Below, in pieces: positions 1 through 5,566 of a stretch of 8,117 nucleotides of DNA. The stretch spans positions 1-8,117 of the forward strand of contig JAHWKS010000192.1 in assembly GCA_019347795.1 (NCBI GenBank), given 5' to 3'. Below the pieces are notes generated by a model. That model saw only the letters and a list, made by a program, of their open reading frames with translations. It did not search any database and had not been told where the DNA came from. Every line of letters starts with the position of its first letter. Position 1 is the first letter of the stretch. Origin of the DNA: Planctomycetota bacterium. Its GTDB lineage: Bacteria > Planctomycetota > Planctomycetia > Pirellulales > Pirellulaceae. Made by a program: the position numbers and the translations under genes.

Positions 1-163
1 GCTTGTCTCGGTGGTTCAACGGCTTTTGCTCCAGCTTATCGCTCCCCTTCACCTCCCTCTATTCGCGTCGCATGAGGCGCCGCAGGCGCCTCATGCGACG
101 CGAATGGGGGCAGGGGAACTCGCCTGCGTCTGGAGCAAAAGCCCCTTTCCCACCGAGGCAAGC
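1..163. repeat. Long imperfect palindrome (MITE-like), cut by the left window edge
   Basis: One large inverted repeat is centred near position 83. The core is a perfect 21-bp stem (61-81 with 85-105) closed by a 3-base loop. Further out, 21-34 pairs perfectly with 130-143 (arm CTGGAGCAAAAGCC on the right), and 1-14 pairs with 150-163 with one mismatch. The intervening pyrimidine-rich and purine-rich stretches pair partially. Because the outermost visible arm starts at base 1, the element probably continues to the left. No transposase or coding signal lies inside. The size and near-symmetry suit a miniature inverted-repeat element or a very long intergenic hairpin; which of these it is cannot be decided from one copy. 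Confidence 0.8.
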
Positions 164-350
164 TCGGCAGGGAATGGGACGCTCACAACGCATGAGGTTG
201 CGAGTTGATCACAGGCGTGTGCATCGTAAGCCGCTTTCGAGCCCTTTTCCATCGGTAAGCAAACGCCCGCACGCCGCCCATTCTTTGCCCCACGTCCGCC
301 ATCCCATAGATTACGCACTCGCGGTTCATCCACCATGCAAGGAGGAGGCG
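164..350. other. Non-coding stretch upstream of the decayed gene
   Basis: I see no convincing gene here: reading frames crossing it lack ribosome binding sites and recognisable protein. A weak promoter-like pair, TTGCCC at 285-290 and TAGATT at 307-312 with a 16-base spacer, could have served the gene starting at 351, but each box matches only four of six consensus bases. The stretch ends in a strong Shine-Dalgarno sequence (AAGGAGG, 339-345). Confidence 0.4.
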
Positions 351-702
351 ATGAGCGAATATCAATATGTGGCGTTTCGAGCTGTCGATGCGCCGGTGAG
401 CGAGAAGAACTTGGAGTACATGGAGCGGCAGTCATCGCGTGCGGAGATCACGCCCTGGTCGTTCGACAATTCGTATCATTACGGCGACTTCCGCGGCAAT
501 GCGCTGGAGATGCTTCGCCGCGGCTATGACGTTCACCTGCACTACGCGAACTTCGGCGCCCGTAAGCTGATGATTCGTTTGCCGCACGGTTTGCCGGATC
601 CGGAAGCGGCAAGTCCAACAGGCGAAGAAGTTAAAGAAGCAGCGTCCAACGCTCACCCGGCTCACCGGCGAACTGCGCCGTCGCGGGTTCGTGCCGAAAT
701 GA
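351..702 (+). pseudogene. Remnant of a conserved uncharacterised protein, internally deleted and frameshifted
   Basis: The start is good: ATG at 351, five bases after AAGGAGG. The first ~86 residues (MSEYQYVAFRAVD to IRLPHGLPDPEA, with ITPWSF, YGDFRGN and ANFGARKLMIRLP blocks) resemble the N-terminus of a large uncharacterised bacterial family whose members, as I recall, run several hundred residues. From about 605 the similarity stops. In the +1 frame the codons from about 613 read QVQQAKKLKKQRPTLTRLTG and end at a TGA (700-702); this resembles the basic C-terminal tail of the same family. The simplest reading is an internal deletion that joined the two ends out of frame. The initial frame stays open to 857, through the downstream hairpin and into the convergent gene, so a gene caller might report a ~168-residue protein whose second half is meaningless. 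The family assignment is from memory, not from an alignment. Confidence 0.55.
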
Positions 703-717
703 ACGGGCAAGCCCAAG

Positions 718-792
718 GGGGTCGGGGAGGTTTTTCGGCCAACCAACTTGCCAAGTCGCAAGATCTCTCGGCCGAAAAACCACCCCGACCCC
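718..792. repeat. Intergenic hairpin repeat with 23-bp arms
   Basis: The arms 718-740 and 770-792 are reverse complements at 22 of 23 positions (mismatch at 728). The 29-base loop contains a small palindrome, ACTTG-C-CAAGT, at 746-756. Each arm carries a run of five T or A bases followed by CGGCC or GGCCG. The element sits between two convergent gene ends (702 and 817), so its transcript would fold strongly from either side. It could act as a bidirectional terminator, but there is no T-run after the stem as in a classical one. It may equally be a dispersed palindromic repeat. Confidence 0.8.
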
Positions 793-816
793 TTCCGCTG
801 CGGCGAACCGTGCAAT

Positions 817-1953
817 TCAGATCCTGCCCCCTATCGCATAGATCACGATGGCGATGATCGCGATCAACAGCAGCACCGTCGCCACGAACGCGCAGATGCG
901 TTTCCACGAGAGCGGCTTTTCGCCGGCGACCTTGCCCGTCTGGCCGTTCACCAGGAAGCGATACAGCTTATCGCGGTAGCGGTAGCTGAAGATGTAAATC
1001 GGCAAGAGGCATAAGTCGGAGTTGACGGACGAAAACCGCGTCTCCACTTGCAGCGAGCGATGCGTGTCGCCGGGCAGGAATGCGGCGACGTTGGATTGCT
1101 CGCGGCGATAGAACTCATCCTGGCAAACTCGCAACGCGTCGTCCCGCTCGATCGAGTACTCCTCCGCCAGCCAGCCAGCCAGGTACTTCGGCTCGTACCG
1201 GGCCAGGGCCGGCAACTGGAACGGCTTCACGCGGTCGGCATCGGCCTGCGAAAGCCCCCGGCTCCCGGACACCAGGTAGCCGCTGTAGTAGCGATGATGC
1301 CGGCCGGAGAGCGGCCACCACTCCGTCTCCCGCACTCGCCGGGTGCGGGTCACGAGCTTGCCGTTCTTATCTTTGGTGGTGTAGGTCTCGGTGCGATACC
1401 AATACTCGCCGACGGTGGCCGACCAGTTGCTTTGGGCGAGCATCGAGAAATTCCAGAACGGCAGGTAAAGGCCCTTGAGCTTCTCGACCGAAGCCGCCTG
1501 CCGCAGGTCGCCGGGACGAAAGAGTCCTCCCTCGGCGATCCACTTCCGGTACTTCGCCTCCGCCTCTTCGCGCGTGACGGCGAAGCCGATCACGAACTCC
1601 GGCGGCTGCCGGCCGGCGGCGCGGGCGAACTCCACCACGTACGCCGAGTCGCAAAACGGACAGACGTAGCTCCGCTGCTCGGGATCGGTGGCCACCTCCG
1701 CCCCGCACTGCTCGCAGCGAAAGAACTTGCGAACCGTCTCCTCATCCACTAACTCCGCCTGCGCCACGCTTGCGGCCAGCGCGGCGGCCGCAGTTTCCTG
1801 CGGCGATCCACACGCGGGACAGAACTTGTCCCACGCCTCGACCGGCGCCCCGCACGCCTCGCATGGACTGCCGTGCGGCGTCTGAGCATCGACGTCGATC
1901 TCCGACGGCGCGTCGAGGAACTCGATGTCCGGAGCTGCCGCCTGTGAGTTCAC
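817..1953 (-). CDS. Tail-anchored double zinc-ribbon protein of unknown function
   Basis: A 378-residue protein starts with GTG at 1953. The GTGA overlap with the ruvA stop suggests translational coupling. It carries two treble CxxC pairs: C31/C34 with C45/C48, and C80/C83 with C98/C101, each a likely structural zinc ribbon. The middle region, beginning with YLPFWNF (162-168) and continuing through aromatic Trp/Tyr-rich stretches to FLVNGQTGKV, matches a widespread uncharacterised bacterial family often named 'TFIIB-type zinc ribbon' or 'PriA-like' protein. It has no helicase motifs, so the PriA name says nothing about function. Residues 353-374 form a strongly hydrophobic membrane segment with only four residues after it, predicting a C-terminal tail anchor with the bulk in the cytoplasm. 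The position after ruvA is suggestive at most. The zinc sites and membrane segment are seen; the biological role is unknown. Confidence 0.9.
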   Translation of the reverse strand: MNSQAAAPDIEFLDAPSEIDVDAQTPHGSPCEACGAPVEAWDKFCPACGSPQETAAAALAASVAQAELVDEETVRKFFRCEQCGAEVATDPEQRSYVCPFCDSAYVVEFARAAGRQPPEFVIGFAVTREEAEAKYRKWIAEGGLFRPGDLRQAASVEKLKGLYLPFWNFSMLAQSNWSATVGEYWYRTETYTTKDKNGKLVTRTRRVRETEWWPLSGRHHRYYSGYLVSGSRGLSQADADRVKPFQLPALARYEPKYLAGWLAEEYSIERDDALRVCQDEFYRREQSNVAAFLPGDTHRSLQVETRFSSVNSDLCLLPIYIFSYRYRDKLYRFLVNGQTGKVAGEKPLSWKRICAFVATVLLLIAIIAIVIYAIGGRI

Positions 1954-2576
1954 TCGCCTCGCACCTTTTGGTAGATCGCCTTGAGCAGCGAGTCGACGTC
2001 GCTGAACTTCTTCTTCTCCGCCAGCACCGCGTCGATCAGCTTCCTCGCGTCGCTCTCGCTGTGCCCAAGGGTGAGCAGGGCCTGATAGGTGTCGTGGACC
2101 ACATCGTGCTCGACCTCCGCCTCGCGGGCTTCCTCGTCAATCCGCAGCAAGGCGAACTTCGGCATTTTGCGCCGCAGCTTGGCGATGATGCGGTCTGCCG
2201 TCGCCGGCCCCACGCCGGGCAAGGCCGAGAGCCCCTTCGCATCCTGCTCTTCGATGAGCGAGGCGACTTCCTGCACGGGGCGGACCATGGCCCGCAGCGC
2301 TTTCCGCACCCCCACCCCGTCCACCGAGCAGAACAGCTCGAAGAACTCCCGCTCCGCCTCGTTCGTGAAGCCGACCAGCCGCGGCGAGACGCGGCCTTGG
2401 GCCGGGTTGCCTTCGAGATAATGGATCGTGTGGAGCTGCACGTTCTCGCCAACGAGGTGCTGGAGCTGCCGCCGCGTGAACTCGGGGATCATCACCTGGT
2501 ACTCAAAGGCGTCGATGCCGAGCGTGGCCCGGTCGTCGGCGATGGAGACGAGATTTCCAGAGATTTTGGTGATCAA
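1950..2576 (-). CDS. ruvA: Holliday junction branch migration protein RuvA
   Basis: RuvA binds four-way DNA junctions as a tetramer and loads the RuvB motor for branch migration. The 208-residue product has the full domain order: an N-terminal OB fold (about 1-70, opening [10 protein letters not shown]), two helix-hairpin-helix motifs (DGVGVRKA near 86-93 and [12 protein letters not shown] at 119-130), an acidic linker, and a C-terminal RuvB-contacting domain (about 160-206, [19 protein letters not shown]). The start codon is TTG at 2576, chosen because the family begins exactly at the M-I-x-K/R-I/L-x-G motif; a GGAG lies 10 bases upstream. The loop that carries the acidic pin in E. coli is six residues longer here and keeps only one of the two acidic residues. 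The gene follows ruvC after a palindrome-filled 130-base gap and overlaps the next gene. No ruvB is in the window. Confidence 0.96.
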   Translation of the reverse strand: MITKISGNLVSIADDRATLGIDAFEYQVMIPEFTRRQLQHLVGENVQLHTIHYLEGNPAQGRVSPRLVGFTNEAEREFFELFCSVDGVGVRKALRAMVRPVQEVASLIEEQDAKGLSALPGVGPATADRIIAKLRRKMPKFALLRIDEEAREAEVEHDVVHDTYQALLTLGHSESDARKLIDAVLAEKKKFSDVDSLLKAIYQKVRGE

Positions 2577-2610
2577 GTGGACGAAGCTCCGAGGGTGACC
2601 CTATCATCAG

Positions 2611-2698
2611 CCGCAGAGCGCTAGCTCCCGGTTCCGAAACCTGGAACCAATTCCCCAAGAACCGGATGCTAGCGCGTCGCCGTTGTTTTGTTCTGCGG
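2611..2698. repeat. Composite palindrome in the ruvC-ruvA gap
   Basis: Nested inverted repeats share one centre near 2646.5: GCGCTAGC (2618-2625) with GCTAGCGC (2668-2675), then, inside a two-base mismatch, CCGGTTC (2628-2634) with GAACCGG (2659-2665). An outer pair, CCGCAGA (2611-2617) with TCTGCGG (2692-2698), is offset by a T-rich bulge. The gap holds no coding signal. The motif GAGCTAGCGCT followed by GCGGCTGAT on the minus strand looks to me like a dispersed planctomycete intergenic repeat; this is recollection only. It would place a structured segment in the leader of ruvA if that gene is transcribed with ruvC. Confidence 0.65.
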
Positions 2699-2706
2699 AC
2701 GATCCA

Positions 2707-3210
2707 TCAATCCTGGTTCCGCAGCACGTTGTCCCTAAGATACACGTGGCAAAGTGCGATCGCCAATGCGTCGGCCACGTCGGACGGCTCGGGCGGAGCG
2801 GGCAGGCCGAACTCGCGGGCGACCGCCTGCTGCATCTGGAGTTTCGGCGCCCGGCCGTTGCCCGTCAAAATCTTCTTGATCTGCGTCGCCGCGTAGGGGA
2901 GCACCGGGACGCCCGCCTCGGCCGCCGCCAGGCAGATTACGCCGCGGGCGTGGCCCATAAGAATCGCCGTGGTCGGCCGGTCGTAGTGCGAGTAAAGCTC
3001 CTCCAGCGCCATCGCCGCCGGCTTCAGCGACGCGATCACCTCCGCCACGCCGTCATGAATCTCCCGCACCCGCTCCGCGAGCGAATTCCGGGGGCTGCTC
3101 CGCACCACGCCCGCCTCCAGCAGCCGCGGGCCACGATCGGTGATTTCAATGGCGCCATAGCCCGTGGTGTTCAGGCCGGGATCGATGCCGAGAATACGTT
3201 CGAGGGACAA
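2707..3210 (-). CDS. ruvC: Holliday junction resolvase RuvC
   Basis: RuvC is the dimeric, magnesium-dependent endonuclease that cuts Holliday junctions after RuvAB migration. The product starting at TTG 3210 is 167 residues, the normal family length. The RNase-H-like active site is complete: the Asp in RILGIDPGLNTTGYG (residue 10), the first Glu of ALEELY, and the two Asp of SDVADALAIA near the C-terminus. I chose TTG at 3210 because it puts M-S-L-E just before the conserved first strand and has GAAAGG nine bases upstream. The frame also stays open to an ATG at 3297, but that would add 29 residues translated from a palindromic repeat and overlap cysS, so the longer start is unlikely. The gene is followed by ruvA after 130 bases. 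Confidence 0.95.
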   Translation of the reverse strand: MSLERILGIDPGLNTTGYGAIEITDRGPRLLEAGVVRSSPRNSLAERVREIHDGVAEVIASLKPAAMALEELYSHYDRPTTAILMGHARGVICLAAAEAGVPVLPYAATQIKKILTGNGRAPKLQMQQAVAREFGLPAPPEPSDVADALAIALCHVYLRDNVLRNQD

Positions 3211-3219
3211 ATCGAATCG

Positions 3220-3225
3220 CCTTTC
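3220..3225 (-). promoter_or_regulatory. Ribosome binding site deciding the ruvC start
   Basis: GAAAGG on the minus strand lies nine bases before the TTG at 3210. It supports the short ruvC start over the in-frame ATG at 3297, whose upstream region is cysS coding sequence and which would translate a repeat. Confidence 0.55.
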
Positions 3226-3230
3226 GAGAC

Positions 3231-3282
3231 GTTGGAGTCCAGCCTTGAGGCTGTCTTCACACGCTAAAGCGTGGACTCCAAC
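3231..3282. repeat. Three-way-junction palindromic element between cysS and ruvC
   Basis: This compact 52-bp element has a 10-bp outer stem, GTTGGAGTCC (3231-3240) with GGACTCCAAC (3273-3282), enclosing two perfect small hairpins: AGCCT-TG-AGGCT (3241-3252) and ACGCT-AA-AGCGT (3261-3272). They are separated by GTCTTCAC. Single-stranded DNA or RNA would fold as a cloverleaf-like junction. One end coincides with the last base of the cysS TAG stop codon. The modular design is typical of REP-type or Y-junction dispersed elements, and the motif looks familiar from planctomycete genomes, though I cannot count copies here. Confidence 0.8.
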
Positions 3283-4862
3283 TACTCGATTCGCCACTGG
3301 GTGCCGTCTTTGCGGTCTTCCAGCGTTACGCCGAGAGACGTTAATCCGTCGCGGATCTTGTCGGCCATGGCGAAGTCTTTCTTGCTGCGGGCGAAGGTTC
3401 GCAGCTCGACCAGCAGGTCGAGCAGCTTGCCGGCGAGTTCGCTCTCGGCCTTGGCCGACGTCGCGGGAGGCTGGCGGAACAGGCCGAAGATCGCCGACAA
3501 CTCGCGGAGCGTCAGCACGCCGCGCGTGAACGTAACTAGTTGATCGGCGTTCGGACTTCCCGCATCTTCGATCGTCTGCGCATGCTTATTAAGAGTGCGC
3601 ACCAGCTCAAACAGGTCGCTCATCGCGGCGCCGGTGTTGAAGTCGTCATCCATCTTCGACAGGAAGCTGTCGCGATGCTCGTTCACCTGCCCCAGGAGCG
3701 GATCATCTCCGGCGTCGATCTCGCCTTCGCTGCGGCGGGCGATCGGCTGCAAGTCGTAGAATCGCTCGCCGGTCAGGCGTTCGTAGCGTTCAAAGAAGCG
3801 ATAAAACGTGTCGAGTCCCGCGCCGGCCTCGGCCACCGCCTCTTCGCTGAACACAATCGTGCTGCGGTAGTGGGTGCGCAACAGGAAGAACCGCAATCGC
3901 TCGCCTCCCTGCCGCTCCACGAGACTCGCCAGTCCGCCGGCGCCTTTGGAGCGGCTGATCTTGGTATCGGTCGTCGCCTGCTCTTCGCCATCGCGATCGC
4001 CGCGGCCGCCGACTTTGCCCGCGGCGGTCGAAGCCCGCATCAGGCCGTTGTGCATCCAGTACTTCGCCATCGGCTTGCCGTGCCGGCACTCACTTTGGGC
4101 GATCTCGTTCTCATGGTGCGGGAACACCAGGTCCAGGCCGCCGCCGTGGATGTCGAAGGTTTCGCCCAGCAGGTTGCGACTCATGGCCGAGCATTCGATG
4201 TGCCATCCGGGCCGGCCGGCGCCCCAGGGGCTTTCCCAGGACGGCTCGCCCGCCTTGGCCGACTTCCAGAGGGCGAAGTCGCCCGGCGATCGCTTCTTCG
4301 CCGCCGCCCCGCCTCCTTCGCCTTGCTGGCTGTCGGCCGAACGGTTGCTGAGTTTCCCGTAATCCGAGTCGCGAGTGACATCGAAGAACACGTCGCCCGC
4401 CGACTCGTAGGCAAAGCCCTTATCGATCAAGTCCTGAATGAAGGCGACAATCTCGCCCATCGTCTCCGTGGCCCGCGGCATGTGGTCGATCTGATCGACG
4501 CCGAAGGAGGCGAGGTTCTTCAGGTAGTCCTGCGTCATCTCTTCAGCGATCTGCGCCATCGGCAAGTTCCGCTGCCGCGACTGCTCGATGATCTTGTCGT
4601 CGATGTCGGTGATGTTCACCACCCACGTCACGTCATACCCGCAGTATGTGAGGTAGCGCTTGATGGCGTCAAAGATGACCGGCCCCACCATGTGCCCGAT
4701 GTGGGCCTCCTTGTAGACCGTCGGGCCGCACAGGTATATGCCCACGTTGCCCGGCCGCACCGTCTCCAGCGGCTCCTTGGTCTTGGACAACGTGTTATAG
4801 ACGCGCAGCGTGTTCACCGTGTTCAAGGCGCCCTTCGGCTTCGACTGAGTCGCAACAGACAT
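3282..4862 (-). CDS. cysS: Cysteinyl-tRNA synthetase
   Basis: This class I synthetase activates cysteine with ATP and charges tRNA-Cys. The 526-residue product shows the HIGH motif at 54-57 (EAHIGHM) and the zinc site that reads the cysteine thiol: C45 (YLCGPTVY), C224 (HIECSAM), H249 and E253 (FPHHENE), with spacing from C224 onward equal to E. coli. The ATP-loop motif is KISRS (301-305) instead of KMSKS, with Arg for the second Lys. Counting from H249, about 20 extra residues, Gly- and charge-rich, sit just before this loop. A second low-complexity stretch ([16 protein letters not shown]) falls near 175-190. The C-terminal helical anticodon region runs to the stop. The ATG at 4862 has AGGTGG about 11 bases upstream. 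The stop abuts a palindromic element, and ruvC follows about 70 bases later. Confidence 0.97.
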   Translation of the reverse strand: MSVATQSKPKGALNTVNTLRVYNTLSKTKEPLETVRPGNVGIYLCGPTVYKEAHIGHMVGPVIFDAIKRYLTYCGYDVTWVVNITDIDDKIIEQSRQRNLPMAQIAEEMTQDYLKNLASFGVDQIDHMPRATETMGEIVAFIQDLIDKGFAYESAGDVFFDVTRDSDYGKLSNRSADSQQGEGGGAAAKKRSPGDFALWKSAKAGEPSWESPWGAGRPGWHIECSAMSRNLLGETFDIHGGGLDLVFPHHENEIAQSECRHGKPMAKYWMHNGLMRASTAAGKVGGRGDRDGEEQATTDTKISRSKGAGGLASLVERQGGERLRFFLLRTHYRSTIVFSEEAVAEAGAGLDTFYRFFERYERLTGERFYDLQPIARRSEGEIDAGDDPLLGQVNEHRDSFLSKMDDDFNTGAAMSDLFELVRTLNKHAQTIEDAGSPNADQLVTFTRGVLTLRELSAIFGLFRQPPATSAKAESELAGKLLDLLVELRTFARSKKDFAMADKIRDGLTSLGVTLEDRKDGTQWRIE

Positions 4863-4881
4863 CGCAATACGGATCCACCTG

Positions 4882-4913
4882 AGGAAAATAGCCGGAGACC
4901 AACGCGTCTCCGG
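4882..4913 (-). terminator. Probable Rho-independent terminator after ispF
   Basis: In the ispF-cysS gap, CCGGAGAC (4892-4899) and GTCTCCGG (4906-4913) form a perfect 8-bp stem with a 6-base loop. On the minus strand the stem is followed by CTATTTTCC, a modest T-run. It sits 40 bases past the ispF stop and about 30 bases before the cysS start, so it may end ispF transcripts or attenuate read-through into cysS. Confidence 0.55.
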
Positions 4914-4952
4914 AAGTCCGCGCTATCCTCTGGCGCGACCTTTCCAAACCAT

Positions 4953-5438
4953 CTACGCCCCAACCCGCTCCAACAGCGCCACGCATTCCGCCGCAATCGC
5001 CTCCTCCCGCCCCACAGGCCCGACAAGCTCCCCCGTCTTCGCTTTGACGCCGATCGCCTCCGGCGCCGTCTCCAGAATCTCCGCCAGGCGAGCTTGGATC
5101 CCTTTCTTATAGGCGCCCAGCTTCGGCCGCTGTGCGAACACGATGCAGTCGAGGTTGACCAGCCGATAACCCGCATCCTGCACGCGGCGGTAGGCGAGCT
5201 GCAGCATCTCGGCCGAGTCGCGGCCGCGATTGGCGGGATCATCGTCGGGGAACAGCTCTCCGATGTCTCCCAGGGCGGCGGCCCCGAGCAGGGCGTCGGT
5301 CACGGCGTGGAGCAGCACGTCGGCGTCGCTGTGGCCGACGGCGCGGCGATCGTGAGGAATACCTATTCCTCCCAGACGCAGCACGTGGCCGGTCTCCAAC
5401 CGATGCGTATCGTGTCCAATCCCGATGCGGTGCGTCAT
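4953..5438 (-). CDS. ispF: 2-C-methyl-D-erythritol 2,4-cyclodiphosphate synthase
   Basis: IspF makes the cyclodiphosphate of the non-mevalonate (MEP) isoprenoid pathway, releasing CMP from 4-diphosphocytidyl-methylerythritol 2-phosphate. The 161-residue product has the normal size for this trimeric cytoplasmic enzyme. The metal ligands are visible: D10 and H12 in RIGIGHDTHRL, and H44 in the GHSDADVLLHAVTDALLGA block. The following GDIGELFP and the C-terminal KAKTGE...GPVGREEAIAAECVALL are family signatures. The ATG at 5438 matches the family N-terminus and leaves no room for an upstream ribosome site, because the promoter -10 box ends only eight bases away. Its partner ispD is not adjacent. 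The gene stands between two palindromic spacers and so may be its own transcription unit. Confidence 0.97.
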   Translation of the reverse strand: MTHRIGIGHDTHRLETGHVLRLGGIGIPHDRRAVGHSDADVLLHAVTDALLGAAALGDIGELFPDDDPANRGRDSAEMLQLAYRRVQDAGYRLVNLDCIVFAQRPKLGAYKKGIQARLAEILETAPEAIGVKAKTGELVGPVGREEAIAAECVALLERVGA

Positions 5439-5446
5439 CCGCGCGG

Positions 5447-5475
5447 ATTATACCGAACAGGCGATTTCGGGACAA
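5447..5475 (-). promoter_or_regulatory. Promoter of ispF, giving a nearly leaderless mRNA
   Basis: On the minus strand TTGTCC (5475-5470) and a perfect TATAAT (5452-5447) are separated by 17 bases, the optimum for the housekeeping sigma factor. A start 6-8 bases past the -10 box falls at about 5439-5441, one to three bases before the ATG. No Shine-Dalgarno sequence could fit, so translation would have to be leaderless or nearly so. Confidence 0.6.
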
Positions 5476-5504
5476 TGCGAACGGCACGCAGGCACGGCGG
5501 ATTA

Positions 5505-5550
5505 GTCGGCTTTCGCGAAAGGGACGTCCTTTCGCGGAGCGAAAGGCGAC
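5505..5550. repeat. Multi-stem palindromic element between speY and ispF
   Basis: Four alternating copies of one 7-mer occur: CTTTCGC at 5510-5516 and 5529-5535, and its complement GCGAAAG at 5515-5521 and 5539-5545. They allow mutually exclusive hairpins: CGCGAAAGG with CCTTTCGCG around GACGT, or CTTTCGC with GCGAAAG around GGA. A 12-bp outer arm (5505-5516 with 5539-5550) has one mismatch. A direct repeat GGCGAC follows (5545-5550, 5555-5560), and GGCGA-CTA-TCGCC (5555-5567) touches the speY stop codon. It may help end speY transcripts. The motif resembles a repeat I recall as common in planctomycetes. Confidence 0.7.
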
Positions 5551-5566
5551 AATTGGCGACTATCGC

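Noticed and set aside
3..350. Open frame in phase with the decayed gene, extending it 116 codons upstream
   Set aside because: It reads through the long palindrome, is rich in Arg/Pro/Ser of no family, and a strong Shine-Dalgarno sequence marks the ATG at 351 as the real start.
1770..2624. 284-codon open frame on the plus strand
   Set aside because: It is antisense to ruvA and the zinc-ribbon gene and has no ribosome site or family resemblance.
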